A stretch of 64,000 bases of DNA from Methylococcus capsulatus (GCF_036864975.1 NZ_CP104311.1:2148001-2212000); one strand, 5' to 3'. Positions 1-14,586 are shown, counted from the stretch's first letter. Made by a program: numbers and translations. Notes: generated from the sequence alone by a model not told the origin.

Positions 1-266
1 CAGTCGCCGTGGCGCCGGTTGCGGCGGGCGCCGCGGCACCCGCGGTCGAAGAAAAGACCGAGTTTGACGTCGTCATGACCAGCTTCGGTGCCAACAAGGT
101 CAACGTGATCAAGGCGATTCGCGAGATCACCGGCCTGGGGCTGAAGGAAGCAAAAGACTTGGTCGAGGGTGTCCCCTCCACCGTCAAGGAAGGCATTTCC
201 AAGGCCGAGGCAGAGGAGATCAAGAAGAAGCTGGAAGAAGCCGGCGCGGCCGTTGACGTCAAGTAA
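1..266 (+). CDS. rplL: 50S ribosomal protein L7/L12, 5' truncated by window edge
   Basis: Carboxy-terminal part of the ribosomal stalk protein L7/L12, which recruits translation GTPases to the large subunit. The reading frame is open to base 3, so the start codon lies upstream. Visible are the Ala/Pro-rich hinge and then the whole C-terminal domain: the EFDV strand, the [10 protein letters not shown] helix, the [12 protein letters not shown] helix and the final [14 protein letters not shown], which match the family closely. It sits directly before rpoB, as in the bacterial rplJL-rpoBC arrangement. The stop is TAA at 264-266. Identification is very secure. Confidence 0.97.
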   Translation, partial: VAVAPVAAGAAAPAVEEKTEFDVVMTSFGANKVNVIKAIREITGLGLKEAKDLVEGVPSTVKEGISKAEAEEIKKKLEEAGAAVDVK

Positions 267-311
267 CGAAACGTTGCGCACCCGCTCCTTTTAGGAAAGA
301 GCTTCGATTCA

Positions 312-341
312 GGCTGGCAGCGTTGCGCTGCCGGCCTTTCG
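312..341 (+). terminator. Hairpin in the rplL-rpoB spacer, possible attenuator
   Basis: Bases 312-322 pair with 326-336 around a TTG loop: an 11-bp stem with one G.U pair, followed by CTTTC. The T-run is short, so read-through is likely. In E. coli a partial terminator between rplL and rpoB lowers polymerase expression relative to ribosomal protein. The placement here matches, but attenuation is an inference. The rest of the 261-bp spacer shows no gene. Confidence 0.55.
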
Positions 342-527
342 GCGTTTGCGGATTGTTACGGAATCGGTTACCTTGTGGACTCCGAACATCCGTCCATGCC
401 GTCCTCCGTATCACACGTGGCAATCCGATAACGAGCCAAGGCATATCCCCGATACTGCCGGCGCAGCCTCCCGGAGGCTTCAGGCTCACGATATTTCAAG
501 CAAACCAAACTCAGGTCAGGAACCAAC

Positions 528-3500
528 ATGGCTTACTCGTTTACCGAGAAAAAACGAATTCGCAAGAGTTTCGGAAAGCGCCAGGACGTGCTGGAGGTCC
601 CCTATCTTCTGGCGACACAGGTTGACTCGTACCGGCGGTTTTTGCAACTCGACAAGCAGCCCGCCGCCAGGAGCGACGAAGGCTTGCACGCGGCGTTGAA
701 GTCGGTTTTCCCGATCAAGAGCCATTCCGGCAACATCGTGCTCGAATATGTGAGCTATCGCTTGGGTGATCCGGTGTTCGACGTCAAGGAATGCCAGCAG
801 CGTGGAACCACCTATGCAGCCCCGCTCCGCGTGCTCGTCCGTCTGGTTGTCTATGACAAGGATGCGCCGGTGAGTGCCAAGGTCGTCAAGGACATCAAGG
901 AGCAGGAGATCTACATGGGCGAAATTCCGCTCATGACCGATAACGGTACTTTCGTCATCAACGGCACGGAGCGGGTGATCGTTTCCCAGCTGCACCGGTC
1001 GCCCGGCGTGTTTTTCGACCATGACCGGGGTAAGACCCATTCTTCCGGAAAGCTGCTGTTCAATGCCAGAATCATTCCCTACCGCGGCTCCTGGCTGGAT
1101 TTCGAGTTCGACCACAAGGACTGCGTTTACGTCCGTATCGACCGGCGTCGCAAGCTGCCTGCCACGGTGCTGCTGCGTGCCCTGGGTTATGACAACGAAC
1201 AGATCATTGCTGAGTTTTTCGATACCAACCGTTTCCTGCTCACGCCCAGCGGCATACAGTTGGAATTGATTCCCGAGCGGCTGCGCGGCGATATCGCCAG
1301 CTTCGATATCCGGCTTGGCGATCAGATCGTGGTCGAGAAGGATCACCGGATCACAGCGCGTCACATCCGGATGCTGCAAAAAGAGAATGTGACTCTTCTC
1401 GATGTTCCCAAGGACTACCTGTATGGCAAGGTGCTTGCGCACAATGTCGTGGATACCTCGACGGGTGAGCTCATTGCCAAGGTGAATCAGGAGATTACAG
1501 AGGACGTCTATGCGCGCCTCGTCGCCGCAGGCATCCCTGAGATCCGTACCCTCTACGTGAACGATCTCGACCGCGGCCCATACATTTCCAACACCATGCG
1601 CATCGACCTGACCGAGACTCAGCTCGATGCCCTGGTGGAAATCTACCGCATGATGCGCCCGGGCGAACCGCCGACCAAGGAAGCCGCTCAGACTCTGTTC
1701 GAGAATCTGTTTTTCTCGGCCGAACGCTACGATCTGTCCGCCGTCGGTCGGATGAAATTCAACCGGCGCTTGGGACGGACCGATCCGACCGGCCCTGGTG
1801 TGCTGGAAAACGATGACATCATCGCGGTGCTGAAGGAGCTGATCAACATCCGCAACGGCGGGGGTACCGTCGATGATATCGACCACCTGGGCAACCGCCG
1901 CGTCCGGTCCGTGGGTGAGATGGTGGAGAACCAGTTCCGGCTCGGTCTGGTCCGGGTCGAACGGGCGGTGAAGGAGCGTCTGTCGCTACCCGATGCCGAC
2001 GGCCTGATGCCACAGGAAATCATCAACGCCAAGCCGGTGGCAGCTTCCATCAAAGAGTTCTTCGGTTCGAGCCAGCTCTCGCAGTTCATGGATCAGAACA
2101 ATCCGCTGTCGGAGGTCACTCACAAGCGCCGCGTGTCGGCTCTGGGACCGGGGGGGCTGGCGCGTGAGCGCGCTGGCTTCGAGGTGCGTGACGTGCATAC
2201 CACGCACTACGGCCGGGTCTGTCCGATCGAAACGCCCGAAGGTCCGAATATCGGCCTGATCAACTCGCTCGCCGTCTATGCGCGTACCAACGAATACGGT
2301 TTTCTGGAGACTCCCTACCGAAAGGTGATCGACGGCCGCGTGACCGACGAGATCGAGTATTTATCGGCCATTGAGGAGGGCCAGTACTACATCGCCCAGG
2401 CCAGCGCCTCGGTCGACGAAAACGGTATGCTCAAGGATGAACTGGTTTCGTGCCGCCACAAGGATGAATTCACCTTGGCGTCGCGGGAAAACATCAACTA
2501 CATGGACGTGTCGTCGAAACAGATCGTGTCGGTCGCGGCTTCGTTGATCCCCTTCCTCGAACACGATGACGCCAACCGCGCCTTGATGGGCTCGAACATG
2601 CAGCGGCAGGCCGTTCCGACGCTGCGTACGGAAAAGCCTTTGGTCGGCACCGGCATGGAACGTATCGTCGCCCGCGATTCCGGCGTGGCGGTCGTTGCCA
2701 AGCGGGGTGGAACGGTCGAATTCGTGGACGCCAGCCGCATCGTGGTCCGGGTGAACGACGAGGAGACCGAGGCGGGTGTACCGGGCGTGGACATCTACAA
2801 CCTGACCAAATACACCCGTTCCAACCAGAACACCTGCATCAACCAGAAGCCTTTGGTGAAGCCGGGAGACGTGGTGGCCCGCAACGACGTGCTGGCGGAT
2901 GGTCCCTCGACCGACATGGGCGAACTGGCGCTGGGCCAGAATCTGCTGGTCGCATTCATGCCCTGGAACGGCTACAACTTCGAAGACTCGATTCTGATTT
3001 CGGAGCGAGTGGTGCAGGACGACCGTTTCACCACGATCCATATCGAGGAAAAGACCTGCGTCGCGCGCGACACCAAGCTGGGGCCCGAGGAAATCACTGC
3101 CGACATTCCGAACGTCGGGGAGGCCGCGCTGGCCAAGCTGGACGAGTCGGGTATCGTCTACATCGGCGCCGAGGTCAAGGCTGGCGACATCCTGGTGGGT
3201 AAGGTGACGCCCAAGGGCGAAACCCAGCTCACGCCCGAAGAAAAACTGCTGCGGGCGATCTTCGGTGAGAAGGCATCGGACGTGAAGGACACGTCGCTGC
3301 GCGTACCGTCCGGCATGGACGGCACGGTCATTGACGTGCAGGTCTTCACCCGCGACGGTGTGAAAAAGGATGAGCGCGCCCGCCAGATCGAGGAAGCCGA
3401 GATCGAAAGGGTTCGCAAGGACCTGAACGATCAGCTCCGTATCATCGAGAAGGACTTCTACCAGCGTGCCGAACAGATGGTTCTGGGCAAGGTCGCCGAC

Positions 3501-4604
3501 ATGGGACCGGCCGGTTTGAAGCGCGGCGCCACCATCACCCGGGAATACCTGGATTCGATCAAGCCTGCCCAGTGGCTGGAAATCCGGCTGCAGGACGAAG
3601 ACATCAATCTTCAGATCGAAGCGATTGCCGAGCAGATTGCTCAGCAGCGCGAGGAGATCGCCAAGCGGCTCGAGGAGAAGCGCCGCAAGATCACCATGGG
3701 CGACGATCTCGCTCCAGGCGTGCTCAAGATGGTGAAGGTGTACCTGGCGGTCAAGCGTCGCATTCAGCCGGGTGACAAGATGGCCGGCCGCCACGGGAAC
3801 AAAGGTGTGATTTCCCGCATCGTACCGGTGGAAGACATGCCGTATTCGGCTGACGGTACGCCTGTTGACATCGTGCTGAATCCGCTGGGCGTGCCTTCGC
3901 GCATGAACGTAGGCCAGGTGCTCGAGACCCATCTCGGCTGGGCGGCCAAGGGTGTGGGCCTGAAGATCGGGCGGATGCTGGAGGCCAAGGCCAAGATCGA
4001 AGAGATCAGGTCTTTTCTCACCCAGGTGTACAACGTGAGTGGCCGTCAGGAGGACATCGCCAGTCTGAGCGATGCCGAGGTGCTGGAGCTCGCTGGTAAT
4101 CTGCAGGACGGTGTGCCGATGGCAACCCCCGTGTTCGACGGAGCCACCGAGGAAGACATCAAGGCCATGCTGCGGCTGGCCGATCTTCCCGAAAGCGGTC
4201 AGGCGACTTTGTTCGACGGGCGCACCGGCGAGGTGTTCGACCGTCCGGTGACCGTCGGTTACATGTACATGCTTAAACTCAATCATCTGGTCGACGACAA
4301 GATGCACGCGCGTTCCACCGGTCCGTACAGTCTGGTGACCCAGCAGCCGCTGGGTGGCAAGGCACAGTTCGGTGGACAGCGTTTCGGCGAAATGGAAGTG
4401 TGGGCACTGGAAGCCTACGGTGCCGCCTATACCCTGCAGGAGATGCTGACGGTGAAATCTGACGACGTGAATGGCAGGACCAAGATGTACAAGAACATCG
4501 TCGACGGTGATCACCGCATGGAGGCCGCCATGCCCGAGTCGTTCAACGTCTTGATCAAAGAGATCCGTTCGCTCGGAATCAACATCGAGCTCGAGCAGGA
4601 CTGA
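528..4604 (+). CDS. rpoB: DNA-directed RNA polymerase subunit beta
   Basis: Beta subunit of RNA polymerase, forming with beta-prime the catalytic cleft for transcription. At 1358 residues it is close to the E. coli length of 1342. The rifampicin region (about residues 516-545) is intact: [16 protein letters not shown], then THKRR, then ALGPGG. The positions equivalent to E. coli D516, H526 and S531 are wild type, so the enzyme should be rifampicin sensitive. The segments [14 protein letters not shown] and, near the C-terminus, [20 protein letters not shown] are also family hallmarks. The start is ATG at 528. rpoC follows after 65 bp, so the two are co-transcribed. Confidence 0.99.
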   Translation: MAYSFTEKKRIRKSFGKRQDVLEVPYLLATQVDSYRRFLQLDKQPAARSDEGLHAALKSVFPIKSHSGNIVLEYVSYRLGDPVFDVKECQQRGTTYAAPLRVLVRLVVYDKDAPVSAKVVKDIKEQEIYMGEIPLMTDNGTFVINGTERVIVSQLHRSPGVFFDHDRGKTHSSGKLLFNARIIPYRGSWLDFEFDHKDCVYVRIDRRRKLPATVLLRALGYDNEQIIAEFFDTNRFLLTPSGIQLELIPERLRGDIASFDIRLGDQIVVEKDHRITARHIRMLQKENVTLLDVPKDYLYGKVLAHNVVDTSTGELIAKVNQEITEDVYARLVAAGIPEIRTLYVNDLDRGPYISNTMRIDLTETQLDALVEIYRMMRPGEPPTKEAAQTLFENLFFSAERYDLSAVGRMKFNRRLGRTDPTGPGVLENDDIIAVLKELINIRNGGGTVDDIDHLGNRRVRSVGEMVENQFRLGLVRVERAVKERLSLPDADGLMPQEIINAKPVAASIKEFFGSSQLSQFMDQNNPLSEVTHKRRVSALGPGGLARERAGFEVRDVHTTHYGRVCPIETPEGPNIGLINSLAVYARTNEYGFLETPYRKVIDGRVTDEIEYLSAIEEGQYYIAQASASVDENGMLKDELVSCRHKDEFTLASRENINYMDVSSKQIVSVAASLIPFLEHDDANRALMGSNMQRQAVPTLRTEKPLVGTGMERIVARDSGVAVVAKRGGTVEFVDASRIVVRVNDEETEAGVPGVDIYNLTKYTRSNQNTCINQKPLVKPGDVVARNDVLADGPSTDMGELALGQNLLVAFMPWNGYNFEDSILISERVVQDDRFTTIHIEEKTCVARDTKLGPEEITADIPNVGEAALAKLDESGIVYIGAEVKAGDILVGKVTPKGETQLTPEEKLLRAIFGEKASDVKDTSLRVPSGMDGTVIDVQVFTRDGVKKDERARQIEEAEIERVRKDLNDQLRIIEKDFYQRAEQMVLGKVADMGPAGLKRGATITREYLDSIKPAQWLEIRLQDEDINLQIEAIAEQIAQQREEIAKRLEEKRRKITMGDDLAPGVLKMVKVYLAVKRRIQPGDKMAGRHGNKGVISRIVPVEDMPYSADGTPVDIVLNPLGVPSRMNVGQVLETHLGWAAKGVGLKIGRMLEAKAKIEEIRSFLTQVYNVSGRQEDIASLSDAEVLELAGNLQDGVPMATPVFDGATEEDIKAMLRLADLPESGQATLFDGRTGEVFDRPVTVGYMYMLKLNHLVDDKMHARSTGPYSLVTQQPLGGKAQFGGQRFGEMEVWALEAYGAAYTLQEMLTVKSDDVNGRTKMYKNIVDGDHRMEAAMPESFNVLIKEIRSLGINIELEQD

Positions 4605-4622
4605 TCGCCGCTCCGCGCAGCA

Positions 4623-4642
4623 GGCAGCCGTTCGCGGCTGCC
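4623..4642 (+). other. Perfect 8-bp hairpin with TTCG loop between rpoB and rpoC
   Basis: GGCAGCCG (4623-4630), loop TTCG, then CGGCTGCC (4635-4642). No T-run follows, so it is not a convincing terminator. A stable UUCG-capped stem in a co-transcribed spacer could affect mRNA processing or stability. That role is inference; the structure itself is plain in the sequence. Confidence 0.6.
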
Positions 4643-4669
4643 TTCCGAATTGATGACTGGGAGATTTAC

Positions 4670-8872
<4,203 letters not shown>

Positions 8873-8887
8873 CCGAATCGGCTGAGG

Positions 8888-8915
8888 CCGGGAGGAAGCA
8901 GACGCATCCTCCCGG
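8888..8915 (+). terminator. Hairpin downstream of rpoC
   Basis: CCGGGAGGA (8888-8896) pairs perfectly with TCCTCCCGG (8907-8915) across a 10-base loop, 15 bases after the rpoC stop. There is no T-run, so it is either a weak terminator or a 3'-end stabilising stem for the rpoBC mRNA. Confidence 0.45.
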
Positions 8916-9040
8916 TTGCCGCGGTTGTCAAATTCCCGGAAACCGGTACCATACGCCGACTTGCCGGGGCGCGTGTCTGGCGCGTGGCCGGGAGTTGCCC
9001 GGCGTTCGGATCGATTAGTCACTGGGGAGTATTCAGCATC

Positions 9041-9661
9041 ATGAAATACCATATTCTGTGGAAGGTTGCGGTCGCCGGACTAGCCGGAATGGTCGGCAGC
9101 GGGGCGGTATCGGCGGAGGGAGACCGCATGTCGGGAAAGGAAAAGTTCTACACCTGTGCCGGGTGTCATGGCATCGAAGGTTACTCCAATACCTATCCCA
9201 CCTATCAGGTGCCCAAGCTGGCAGGGCAGCACGAGGATTACGTGGTGTCCTCGCTCAAGGCCTACGCCTCGGGAGCGCGGCAGCACGGAAGCATGGAAGG
9301 CAATGCGGTTTCGCTTTCCGACAAAGACCTGCGGGACATCGCCGCTTATGTCGCAGGTTTTCGGGCCATCAACGTCAAGAACGCCGTGACCGGCAACGTA
9401 GCCAACGGCAAGAAGAAGGCGGAAACCAGCGGCTGCGGTGGCTGCCACGGGGAGGACGGCAACGGCGAGAGTCCCAACCCTCGCCTCGCCGGTCAGTATG
9501 AAAGCTACCTGATGAAAGCACTCGAAGATTACAAGAGCGGCAATCGCAAGAATGCCATCATGAACGGTCTGGCCGGTGCGCTTTCCAAAGAAGACATTCA
9601 CGACCTGGCCGCTTACTACTCGAGCCAGGCTCGCGGGCTGTCGGTCGTTCAGGACGACTGA
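9041..9661 (+). CDS. Dihaem cytochrome c, c4 family
   Basis: Periplasmic electron carrier of the cytochrome c4 type, likely passing electrons to a terminal oxidase. The 206-residue product starts with a Sec signal peptide (cleavage near VSAEG, residues 24-26). It contains two haem-attachment motifs, CAGCH at residues 39-43 and CGGCH at 132-136. The two halves are tandem cytochrome c domains, each with the LAGQ(H/Y) segment and a later Met-containing loop (HGSMEG; NAIMNG). The ATG at 9041 is chosen because it gives the signal peptide, and GGGGAG lies 13 bases upstream. The gene is monocistronic, with its own terminator. Confidence 0.93.
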   Translation: MKYHILWKVAVAGLAGMVGSGAVSAEGDRMSGKEKFYTCAGCHGIEGYSNTYPTYQVPKLAGQHEDYVVSSLKAYASGARQHGSMEGNAVSLSDKDLRDIAAYVAGFRAINVKNAVTGNVANGKKKAETSGCGGCHGEDGNGESPNPRLAGQYESYLMKALEDYKSGNRKNAIMNGLAGALSKEDIHDLAAYYSSQARGLSVVQDD

Positions 9662-9685
9662 CCGGTACTTCCGCCAACTCGGACG

Positions 9686-9718
9686 ACGGCTCACTGGGGA
9701 AACCGGTGGGCCGTTTTT
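9686..9718 (+). terminator. Rho-independent terminator of the cytochrome c4 gene
   Basis: A 12-bp stem (9686-9697 with 9703-9714, including G.T pairs), loop GGAAA, then a run of five T. It is a classical intrinsic terminator 25 bases after the stop codon. Confidence 0.85.
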
Positions 9719-9794
9719 CGTCGATTGCCTGGGAGGCAGAACATACCATTTAAGACTTCGAATCCGCTTTGTGTTACTGGATCGGGTATGGGTC

Positions 9795-10364
9795 ATGAAA
9801 CTTCATCGTACTGGGATCGCCTTCTTGTTGGGACTGGTCAGTGCCGTTGCCCATGCCGGCGACGCGCCGAAACCGAAAGACAAGGTCGTCATGGGCTGGT
9901 TGGAGTCGGTGTTTCTGCTGCCGTGGAATCTCCGCCTGACGGCCAAGCTGGATACCGGTGCAAAGACTTCAGCGCTGCACTCGAACAATATCCACCGATT
10001 CAACCGGGACGGACGGGAATGGGTCCGATTCACCCTGGAAAGCGAGGATGACGATAAAACCGTTGTCGTCGAAAGGCCCCTGGAGCGTACCGTTTACATC
10101 AAGGAGCGCCACAAAGGGGCATCGAAGCGCGAGGTGGTCACCTTGACATTATGTAAGAACGGGCGGGAATACGAGACCGAATTCACCCTGGTGGATCGCA
10201 GCAATTTCAACTATCCCCTGTTGCTCGGCCGCAGTTTTCTGAGTGATGTCGCAGTGGTCGATGCGGGAGAAACGTTCATTTTCAAGGCGGAAGGCGACCC
10301 TTGCAACCAGCGGGGCAAGGGGGGCGTCACTCCAGCCCCTTCGCCCACGAATGGAAGCCGCTGA
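9795..10364 (+). CDS. Retropepsin-like aspartic protease (annotated family: ATP-dependent zinc protease, DUF785/RimB type)
   Basis: Exported protein of 189 residues with a signal peptide (MKLHRTGIAFLLGLVSAVAHA). The active-site loop DTGAKTSALH begins at D53, the single-chain half of a dimeric retropepsin. Later it has YPLLLGRSFL, the psi-loop-like segment conserved in the family. The family name suggests zinc and ATP, but the visible motif is that of an aspartic protease. Next come an inactive transglutaminase-membrane protein and an ATP-grasp ligase-like protein. This three-gene set recurs in proteobacteria and implies a shared envelope function. Substrate unknown. The ATG at 9795 gives the signal peptide. 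Confidence 0.85.
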   Translation: MKLHRTGIAFLLGLVSAVAHAGDAPKPKDKVVMGWLESVFLLPWNLRLTAKLDTGAKTSALHSNNIHRFNRDGREWVRFTLESEDDDKTVVVERPLERTVYIKERHKGASKREVVTLTLCKNGREYETEFTLVDRSNFNYPLLLGRSFLSDVAVVDAGETFIFKAEGDPCNQRGKGGVTPAPSPTNGSR

Positions 10365-10390
10365 GGGCAGATGACGGAGTTCCATCCGGC

Positions 10391-11923
10391 ATGAGCAAGC
10401 TTCACGTTCGCCTACTCGCCGCTGTGTTGACCGCGGTGGGTTTGGGGCTGTGTTATTACAAAGTGAAGATCTTGGGACTGCCGCTGCTGCCGACCGAACA
10501 GGCCGAAGTATGGACGGTTGAGGCGCGTATCGAGTTCAAGGCCCGGCGGGATACCGCCGTCAAGGTTCAGTTCGCCATTCCGCGAGCGCCACGAGGTTAC
10601 ACCGTCCTCGACGAAAACTTCGTCGCCAGCGACTACGGTTTGACGACCGATGACAATGGCCTGCGCAGGCAGGCGCGCTGGGCCATACGCGAAACTCACG
10701 GCTGGCAGGTCCTTTATTACCGCATCCACCTCGCCAAGGATCCGGCTGCCGAGGCCGCATCCCCGCCGGCAGGAGTGGACGTGCCGGTTGAGCCGCAGAG
10801 GCTGCCTGAACCGTTACAGGCGGCCGCCCGCGGTCTCCTCAATGAGGTCCGAAGCAAATCGGCAGACGACGTGACGTTCGCCCAGGCCCTGCTGCAGCGT
10901 CTCAACGCCGCTGATGCCGACAGCAATGTGAGTCTCTTGCGCCAGGACATCACCGGTCCGGACGATTGGGCGCGCCGGATCGTAGCCATCCTGCGCGAGG
11001 CCGATGTGTCCGCCCGCCCGCTGTACTTGGCGACCTTGAAGGATAACGCCAGCCGCGGGTCGCTGACTCCCTGGATCGAGGTGTTTGACGGCGAGTCCTG
11101 GGTGGACTTGAATCCTTCGACTGGCGAGACTGGGCTGCCGGGGGATGCGATCGTGTGGACGGTCGGCAGCGAGCCCCTGCTCGAGATTACGGGAGGGAAG
11201 AACGGCCGGGTCGAATACTCGGTACGCCGGCATTCGCAGGAAATGACTCAGATCGCCGAGCAGCGCGCGCGGAAGATGGGGTCCAGGGTGATGGAATTTT
11301 CATTGTTCAGTCTGCCGGTCAAGACTCAGAATGTCTATCGAGTGTTGCTATTGGTGCCGATCGGTGCGTTCCTCATCGTATTCTTGCGCAACGTCGTGGG
11401 GTTACAGACTTTCGGAACCTTCATGCCGATCCTGATTGCGGCGGCTTTCCGGGAAACCCAGTTGCTTTGGGGGGTCGCGATGTTCTGCCTCCTGGTCGCC
11501 CTGGGGCTATTGCTGCGGTTCTACCTGGAATCGTTGAAACTCCTTCTGGTTCCAAGGCTTGCCGCGGTCCTCATCATCGTGATCCTGCTCATGGCAACAG
11601 TGAGCGTCATGACCTACAAGCTCGGCCTGGACCGCGGGGTATCCGTCGCTTTGTTTCCGATGGTGATCATGGCGATGACCATCGAGCGGATGTCCATGGT
11701 CTGGGAGGAGTTCGGGCCGGTCGAGGCGCTGAAACAAGGGCTTGGCAGCCTGGCCGTTGCGATCCTCGGCTATCTGAGTATGAGCAGCGATTATCTGGGA
11801 CACCTCGTTTTCGTTTTTCCGGAACTGCTGCTGGTGGTCCTGGCGCTCACCCTGCTCCTGGGGCGTTATACGGGGTATCGTTTGTTGGAACTGTGGCGTT
11901 TCCGCGGAGCGCTCAAGGGATGA
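10391..11923 (+). CDS. Inactive transglutaminase fused to about seven transmembrane helices
   Basis: Membrane protein of 510 residues. An N-terminal anchor (residues 5-25) leads into a periplasmic transglutaminase-like domain (about 30-310; the WARRIVAILREADVSAR and SWVDLNPSTG segments). The position usually holding the catalytic Cys has none, so the domain is probably catalytically dead. The last 200 residues are a bundle of hydrophobic helices starting near VLLLVPIGAFLIV. The stop codon overlaps the next start as ATGA, so translation is coupled. It lies between the retropepsin-like protease and the ATP-grasp protein, with which it forms one operon. The start ATG at 10391 avoids a 30-codon extension that overlaps the upstream gene. 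Confidence 0.85.
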   Translation: MSKLHVRLLAAVLTAVGLGLCYYKVKILGLPLLPTEQAEVWTVEARIEFKARRDTAVKVQFAIPRAPRGYTVLDENFVASDYGLTTDDNGLRRQARWAIRETHGWQVLYYRIHLAKDPAAEAASPPAGVDVPVEPQRLPEPLQAAARGLLNEVRSKSADDVTFAQALLQRLNAADADSNVSLLRQDITGPDDWARRIVAILREADVSARPLYLATLKDNASRGSLTPWIEVFDGESWVDLNPSTGETGLPGDAIVWTVGSEPLLEITGGKNGRVEYSVRRHSQEMTQIAEQRARKMGSRVMEFSLFSLPVKTQNVYRVLLLVPIGAFLIVFLRNVVGLQTFGTFMPILIAAAFRETQLLWGVAMFCLLVALGLLLRFYLESLKLLLVPRLAAVLIIVILLMATVSVMTYKLGLDRGVSVALFPMVIMAMTIERMSMVWEEFGPVEALKQGLGSLAVAILGYLSMSSDYLGHLVFVFPELLLVVLALTLLLGRYTGYRLLELWRFRGALKG

Positions 11924-12888
11924 AATCGGGGGGCTGGAAAGACCGGATGTTTCCTTGGCGGCGTCTTCGCAGGCTCGGCATCCTGGGGATGAACGAGCGG
12001 AACGCCGACTTTGTGCTGCCTTACAATCCCCGCCCCCTCTACCAGCTCGTCGACGACAAACGCCGGACCAAAGCGCTCGCGCTCGAGCTTGGCATTCCGG
12101 TGCCCAGGCTTTATGCGGTGGTGGAAATCGAACACCAGATTGAAGATCTCCCCCGGTTGCTCGCTCCCTATGGCGAATTCGTCGTCAAACCTGCGCACGG
12201 CAGCGGGGGAGAAGGCATCCTGGTGGTCGAATCACGCAGCGACGGCCGTTATCGCAGAACCAGCGGTCTGATTCTGACCGAGGAGGATCTGGGCCATCAC
12301 ATTTCGAACATTCTCAGCGGCATGTATAGCTTGGGAGGCATTCCAGACTGCGCACTCATCGAATACCGGGTCAATTTCGATCCGCTCTTCACCGATGTGA
12401 GCTATCTCGGTGTCCCTGACATCAGGATCGTCGTGTTTCGCGGCGTGCCGGTGATGGCAATGATACGTGCCCCGACCCGCCTTTCTGACGGAAAAGCCAA
12501 TCTGCATCAAGGTGCGGTCGGCGTGGGAGTCGATATGATCACGGGGCGGACCTACAATGGTATCTGGCGCGAACGGCGGATCGAAGAGCATCCCGACACG
12601 GGCGGCGAGCTCGCGGGCATATGCGTGCCCCACTGGGACGACATCCTGACCATGGCGGCCCGCTGCAACGACATGGTCGGCATGGGGTACATCGGGGTGG
12701 ACATCGTGCTGGATCGCGACCTCGGGCCTTTGATGCTGGAGCTGAACGCGCGGCCCGGTCTCAGTATCCAGCTCGCAACCCGGACGGGACTCTTGCCGCG
12801 GCTACGCTATCTGGAGGGGTTGCGTGAAATCCCGCAGGAGGTGCCGGAGCGTGTGGCATTGGCGAAAACCGTCGCCAACCGCTTTTAG
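11920..12888 (+). CDS. ATP-grasp protein, alpha-L-glutamate ligase-like (RimK-related)
   Basis: Cytoplasmic ATP-grasp protein of 322 residues. The fold is shown by FVVKPAHGSGGEGILV (nucleotide-binding lysine and glycine-rich loop), DIRIVVFRGVPVMAMIR and, near the C-terminus, LMLELNARPGLSIQLA, which supplies the Mg-binding Glu and Asn. By family it would join an amino acid, probably glutamate, to a carboxylate; the acceptor is unknown. It starts at ATG 11920 within ATGA, shared with the upstream membrane protein's stop. As third gene of the retropepsin/transglutaminase set it may make a peptide tag or polymer that the other two handle. Confidence 0.85.
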   Translation: MKSGGWKDRMFPWRRLRRLGILGMNERNADFVLPYNPRPLYQLVDDKRRTKALALELGIPVPRLYAVVEIEHQIEDLPRLLAPYGEFVVKPAHGSGGEGILVVESRSDGRYRRTSGLILTEEDLGHHISNILSGMYSLGGIPDCALIEYRVNFDPLFTDVSYLGVPDIRIVVFRGVPVMAMIRAPTRLSDGKANLHQGAVGVGVDMITGRTYNGIWRERRIEEHPDTGGELAGICVPHWDDILTMAARCNDMVGMGYIGVDIVLDRDLGPLMLELNARPGLSIQLATRTGLLPRLRYLEGLREIPQEVPERVALAKTVANRF

Positions 12889-13206
12889 CGCGTTGATGTG
12901 GCGGAGGAGGCAGTAAGTGGATTTCGCGATGAAATACCCTTGTAATGTTTTCCGGTTAAAAAAGATTTTCGGTTCAGTCTCTGCTTCTTTCCGGATGTGG
13001 CCTGTTTGCGCCCGCCCGTATACTTACCGGATTCGGCGGGCGGTGGCGTGATGCCAGAATTTTTTTGAAGGTAGGCATGGTGTTCGCCCCGGCTCGAATC
13101 CCATAGAGCATGGCGGGGGTTCCAGGTCACGTTCTTATTGATTTCCGATGTTCCGCTGCGTCCCTAATTTGCCAGGCGGTCCGATGTTTGTGGCCAGAAG
13201 TTATCG
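12889..13206 (+). other. Intergenic region upstream of pstC
   Basis: These 318 bases contain no convincing gene. An imperfect GC-rich inverted repeat lies near 13009-13047. No match to a CTGTCAT-type Pho box was seen, although phosphate-uptake genes follow. A T-rich patch near 13060-13066 is the only other notable element. Confidence 0.5.
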
Positions 13207-14586
13207 ATGACCAAATCAACACTGTTTTTCGTCCTTGTGCTGTTGTGCCTCGGTGCCCACCGTTTAGGCCACCGTCGCTCCTTGCAGGTCGCCTCGGGCA
13301 GAATCCGCAACCTCCATTCCCTTCCCGGGTACTACGGATTTTTTGTTGCGCTGTGGTGTGGAGTGCCCGCTTTGATACTACTGGTCTGCTGGCTGATGTT
13401 CGAGGGGCCGGTCATCGACTACCTCGTCATTTGGAGCCTGCCGGACGAGTTCCGTAACCAGCCTCCCGAGCAACTGGGCCTCATCATCAACGATATCCGC
13501 AACGTCGCGGGCGGAAAAGAAACGTCCGCTACCAATCCGGCGATACATGTGGCCGCCAGCGAATACCTCCGCCTGCGCTCTTTGAGTGACGCTTTGTTGG
13601 CTGCGGTCGCGTTGTCCGTCGCCGTGGTCGGCGGCGTGGTCGCAGGGCAGCGCATCCAGCCGGAGTTGCGGGCGCGGAACAAGGTGGAAGGGGCGTTGAT
13701 GCTTTTTTTGATCGCCTGCTCGCTGGTGGCGATCTTCACCACCGTCGGCATCGTGCTTTCCGTGTTGTTCGAGTCGATACGGTTTTTCCGATTGGTTCCG
13801 ATCACCGAGTTCCTGTTCGGGACCGACTGGAGTCCCCAGATGGCGATCCGTGCAGACCAGGTCGGTTCTTCCGGCGCATTCGGCGCGGTGCCGCTGTTCA
13901 CCGGCACATTGCTGATTTCGGCGATCGCCATGGCGGTTGCCGTTCCCATCGGCTTGTTGTCGGCCATCTATCTGGCGGAATATGCCACTCCGCGGGTCCG
14001 CGCGATCGGCAAGCCTTTGCTCGAAATTCTGGCGGGCGTACCCACCGTGGTCTATGGCTTCTTCGCCGCTCTGACGGTCGCGCCTTTCGTCCGGGATGTG
14101 GCGCAGTCCCTTGGGCTCGAGGCATCTTCGGAGAGCGCTCTGGCCGCAGGGCTGGTCATGGGAGTCATGATCATTCCGTTCGTGTCATCGCTTTCCGACG
14201 ATTTCATCAATGCGGTGCCGCAGTCGCTCCGCGATGGCGCTTATGCCCTCGGCGCCACCCAATCGGAAACGATCCGCAATGTCGTCGTCCCGGCAGCCCT
14301 GCCCGGCATCATCGGCGGAATCCTCCTCGCGGTCTCCAGGGCAATCGGTGAAACCATGATCGTCGTCATGGCGGCAGGGCTCGCAGCGAATCTGACCGGC
14401 AATCCCCTGCAGGCGGTCACCACCGTCACCACCCAGATCGTCACCCTGCTGGTGGGCGACCAGGAATTCGACAGTCCGAAGACGCTGGCGGCTTTCGCCC
14501 TCGGCCTGGTGCTGTTCCTGGCGACGCTCTCTCTCAACATCATTGCCATGCACATCGTCCGGAAATATCGGGAACAATATGAATAG
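13207..14586 (+). CDS. pstC: Phosphate ABC transporter permease PstC, enlarged
   Basis: Inner-membrane permease of the high-affinity phosphate importer. At 459 residues it is far longer than E. coli PstC (319). About 210 N-terminal residues, with three predicted membrane spans and a soluble stretch, precede the standard permease core. The core shows the EYATPRVRAIGKPLLEILAGVPTVVYG helix-loop and the EAA-like loop DGAYALGATQSETIRNVVVPAALPG, which contacts PstB. Start ATG at 13207. It overlaps pstA by 8 bases. No pstS is present next to it, so the binding protein must be encoded elsewhere. Confidence 0.93.
   Translation: MTKSTLFFVLVLLCLGAHRLGHRRSLQVASGRIRNLHSLPGYYGFFVALWCGVPALILLVCWLMFEGPVIDYLVIWSLPDEFRNQPPEQLGLIINDIRNVAGGKETSATNPAIHVAASEYLRLRSLSDALLAAVALSVAVVGGVVAGQRIQPELRARNKVEGALMLFLIACSLVAIFTTVGIVLSVLFESIRFFRLVPITEFLFGTDWSPQMAIRADQVGSSGAFGAVPLFTGTLLISAIAMAVAVPIGLLSAIYLAEYATPRVRAIGKPLLEILAGVPTVVYGFFAALTVAPFVRDVAQSLGLEASSESALAAGLVMGVMIIPFVSSLSDDFINAVPQSLRDGAYALGATQSETIRNVVVPAALPGIIGGILLAVSRAIGETMIVVMAAGLAANLTGNPLQAVTTVTTQIVTLLVGDQEFDSPKTLAAFALGLVLFLATLSLNIIAMHIVRKYREQYE

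Noticed and set aside
2361-4514. 717-codon open frame antisense to rpoB
   Set aside because: High-GC shadow of a strongly conserved gene; the His/Gln/Arg/Val-rich composition is typical of an antisense frame.
13090-13112. GGCTCGAATCCCAT, T-loop-like
   Set aside because: No cloverleaf around it.
12885-13130. 81-codon minus-strand frame between the ATP-grasp gene and pstC
   Set aside because: Lys/Ser/Thr-rich without domain, signal or ribosome site.
12889-13206. Search for a Pho box before pstC
   Set aside because: No CTGTCAT-like pair with 11-base spacing was found.
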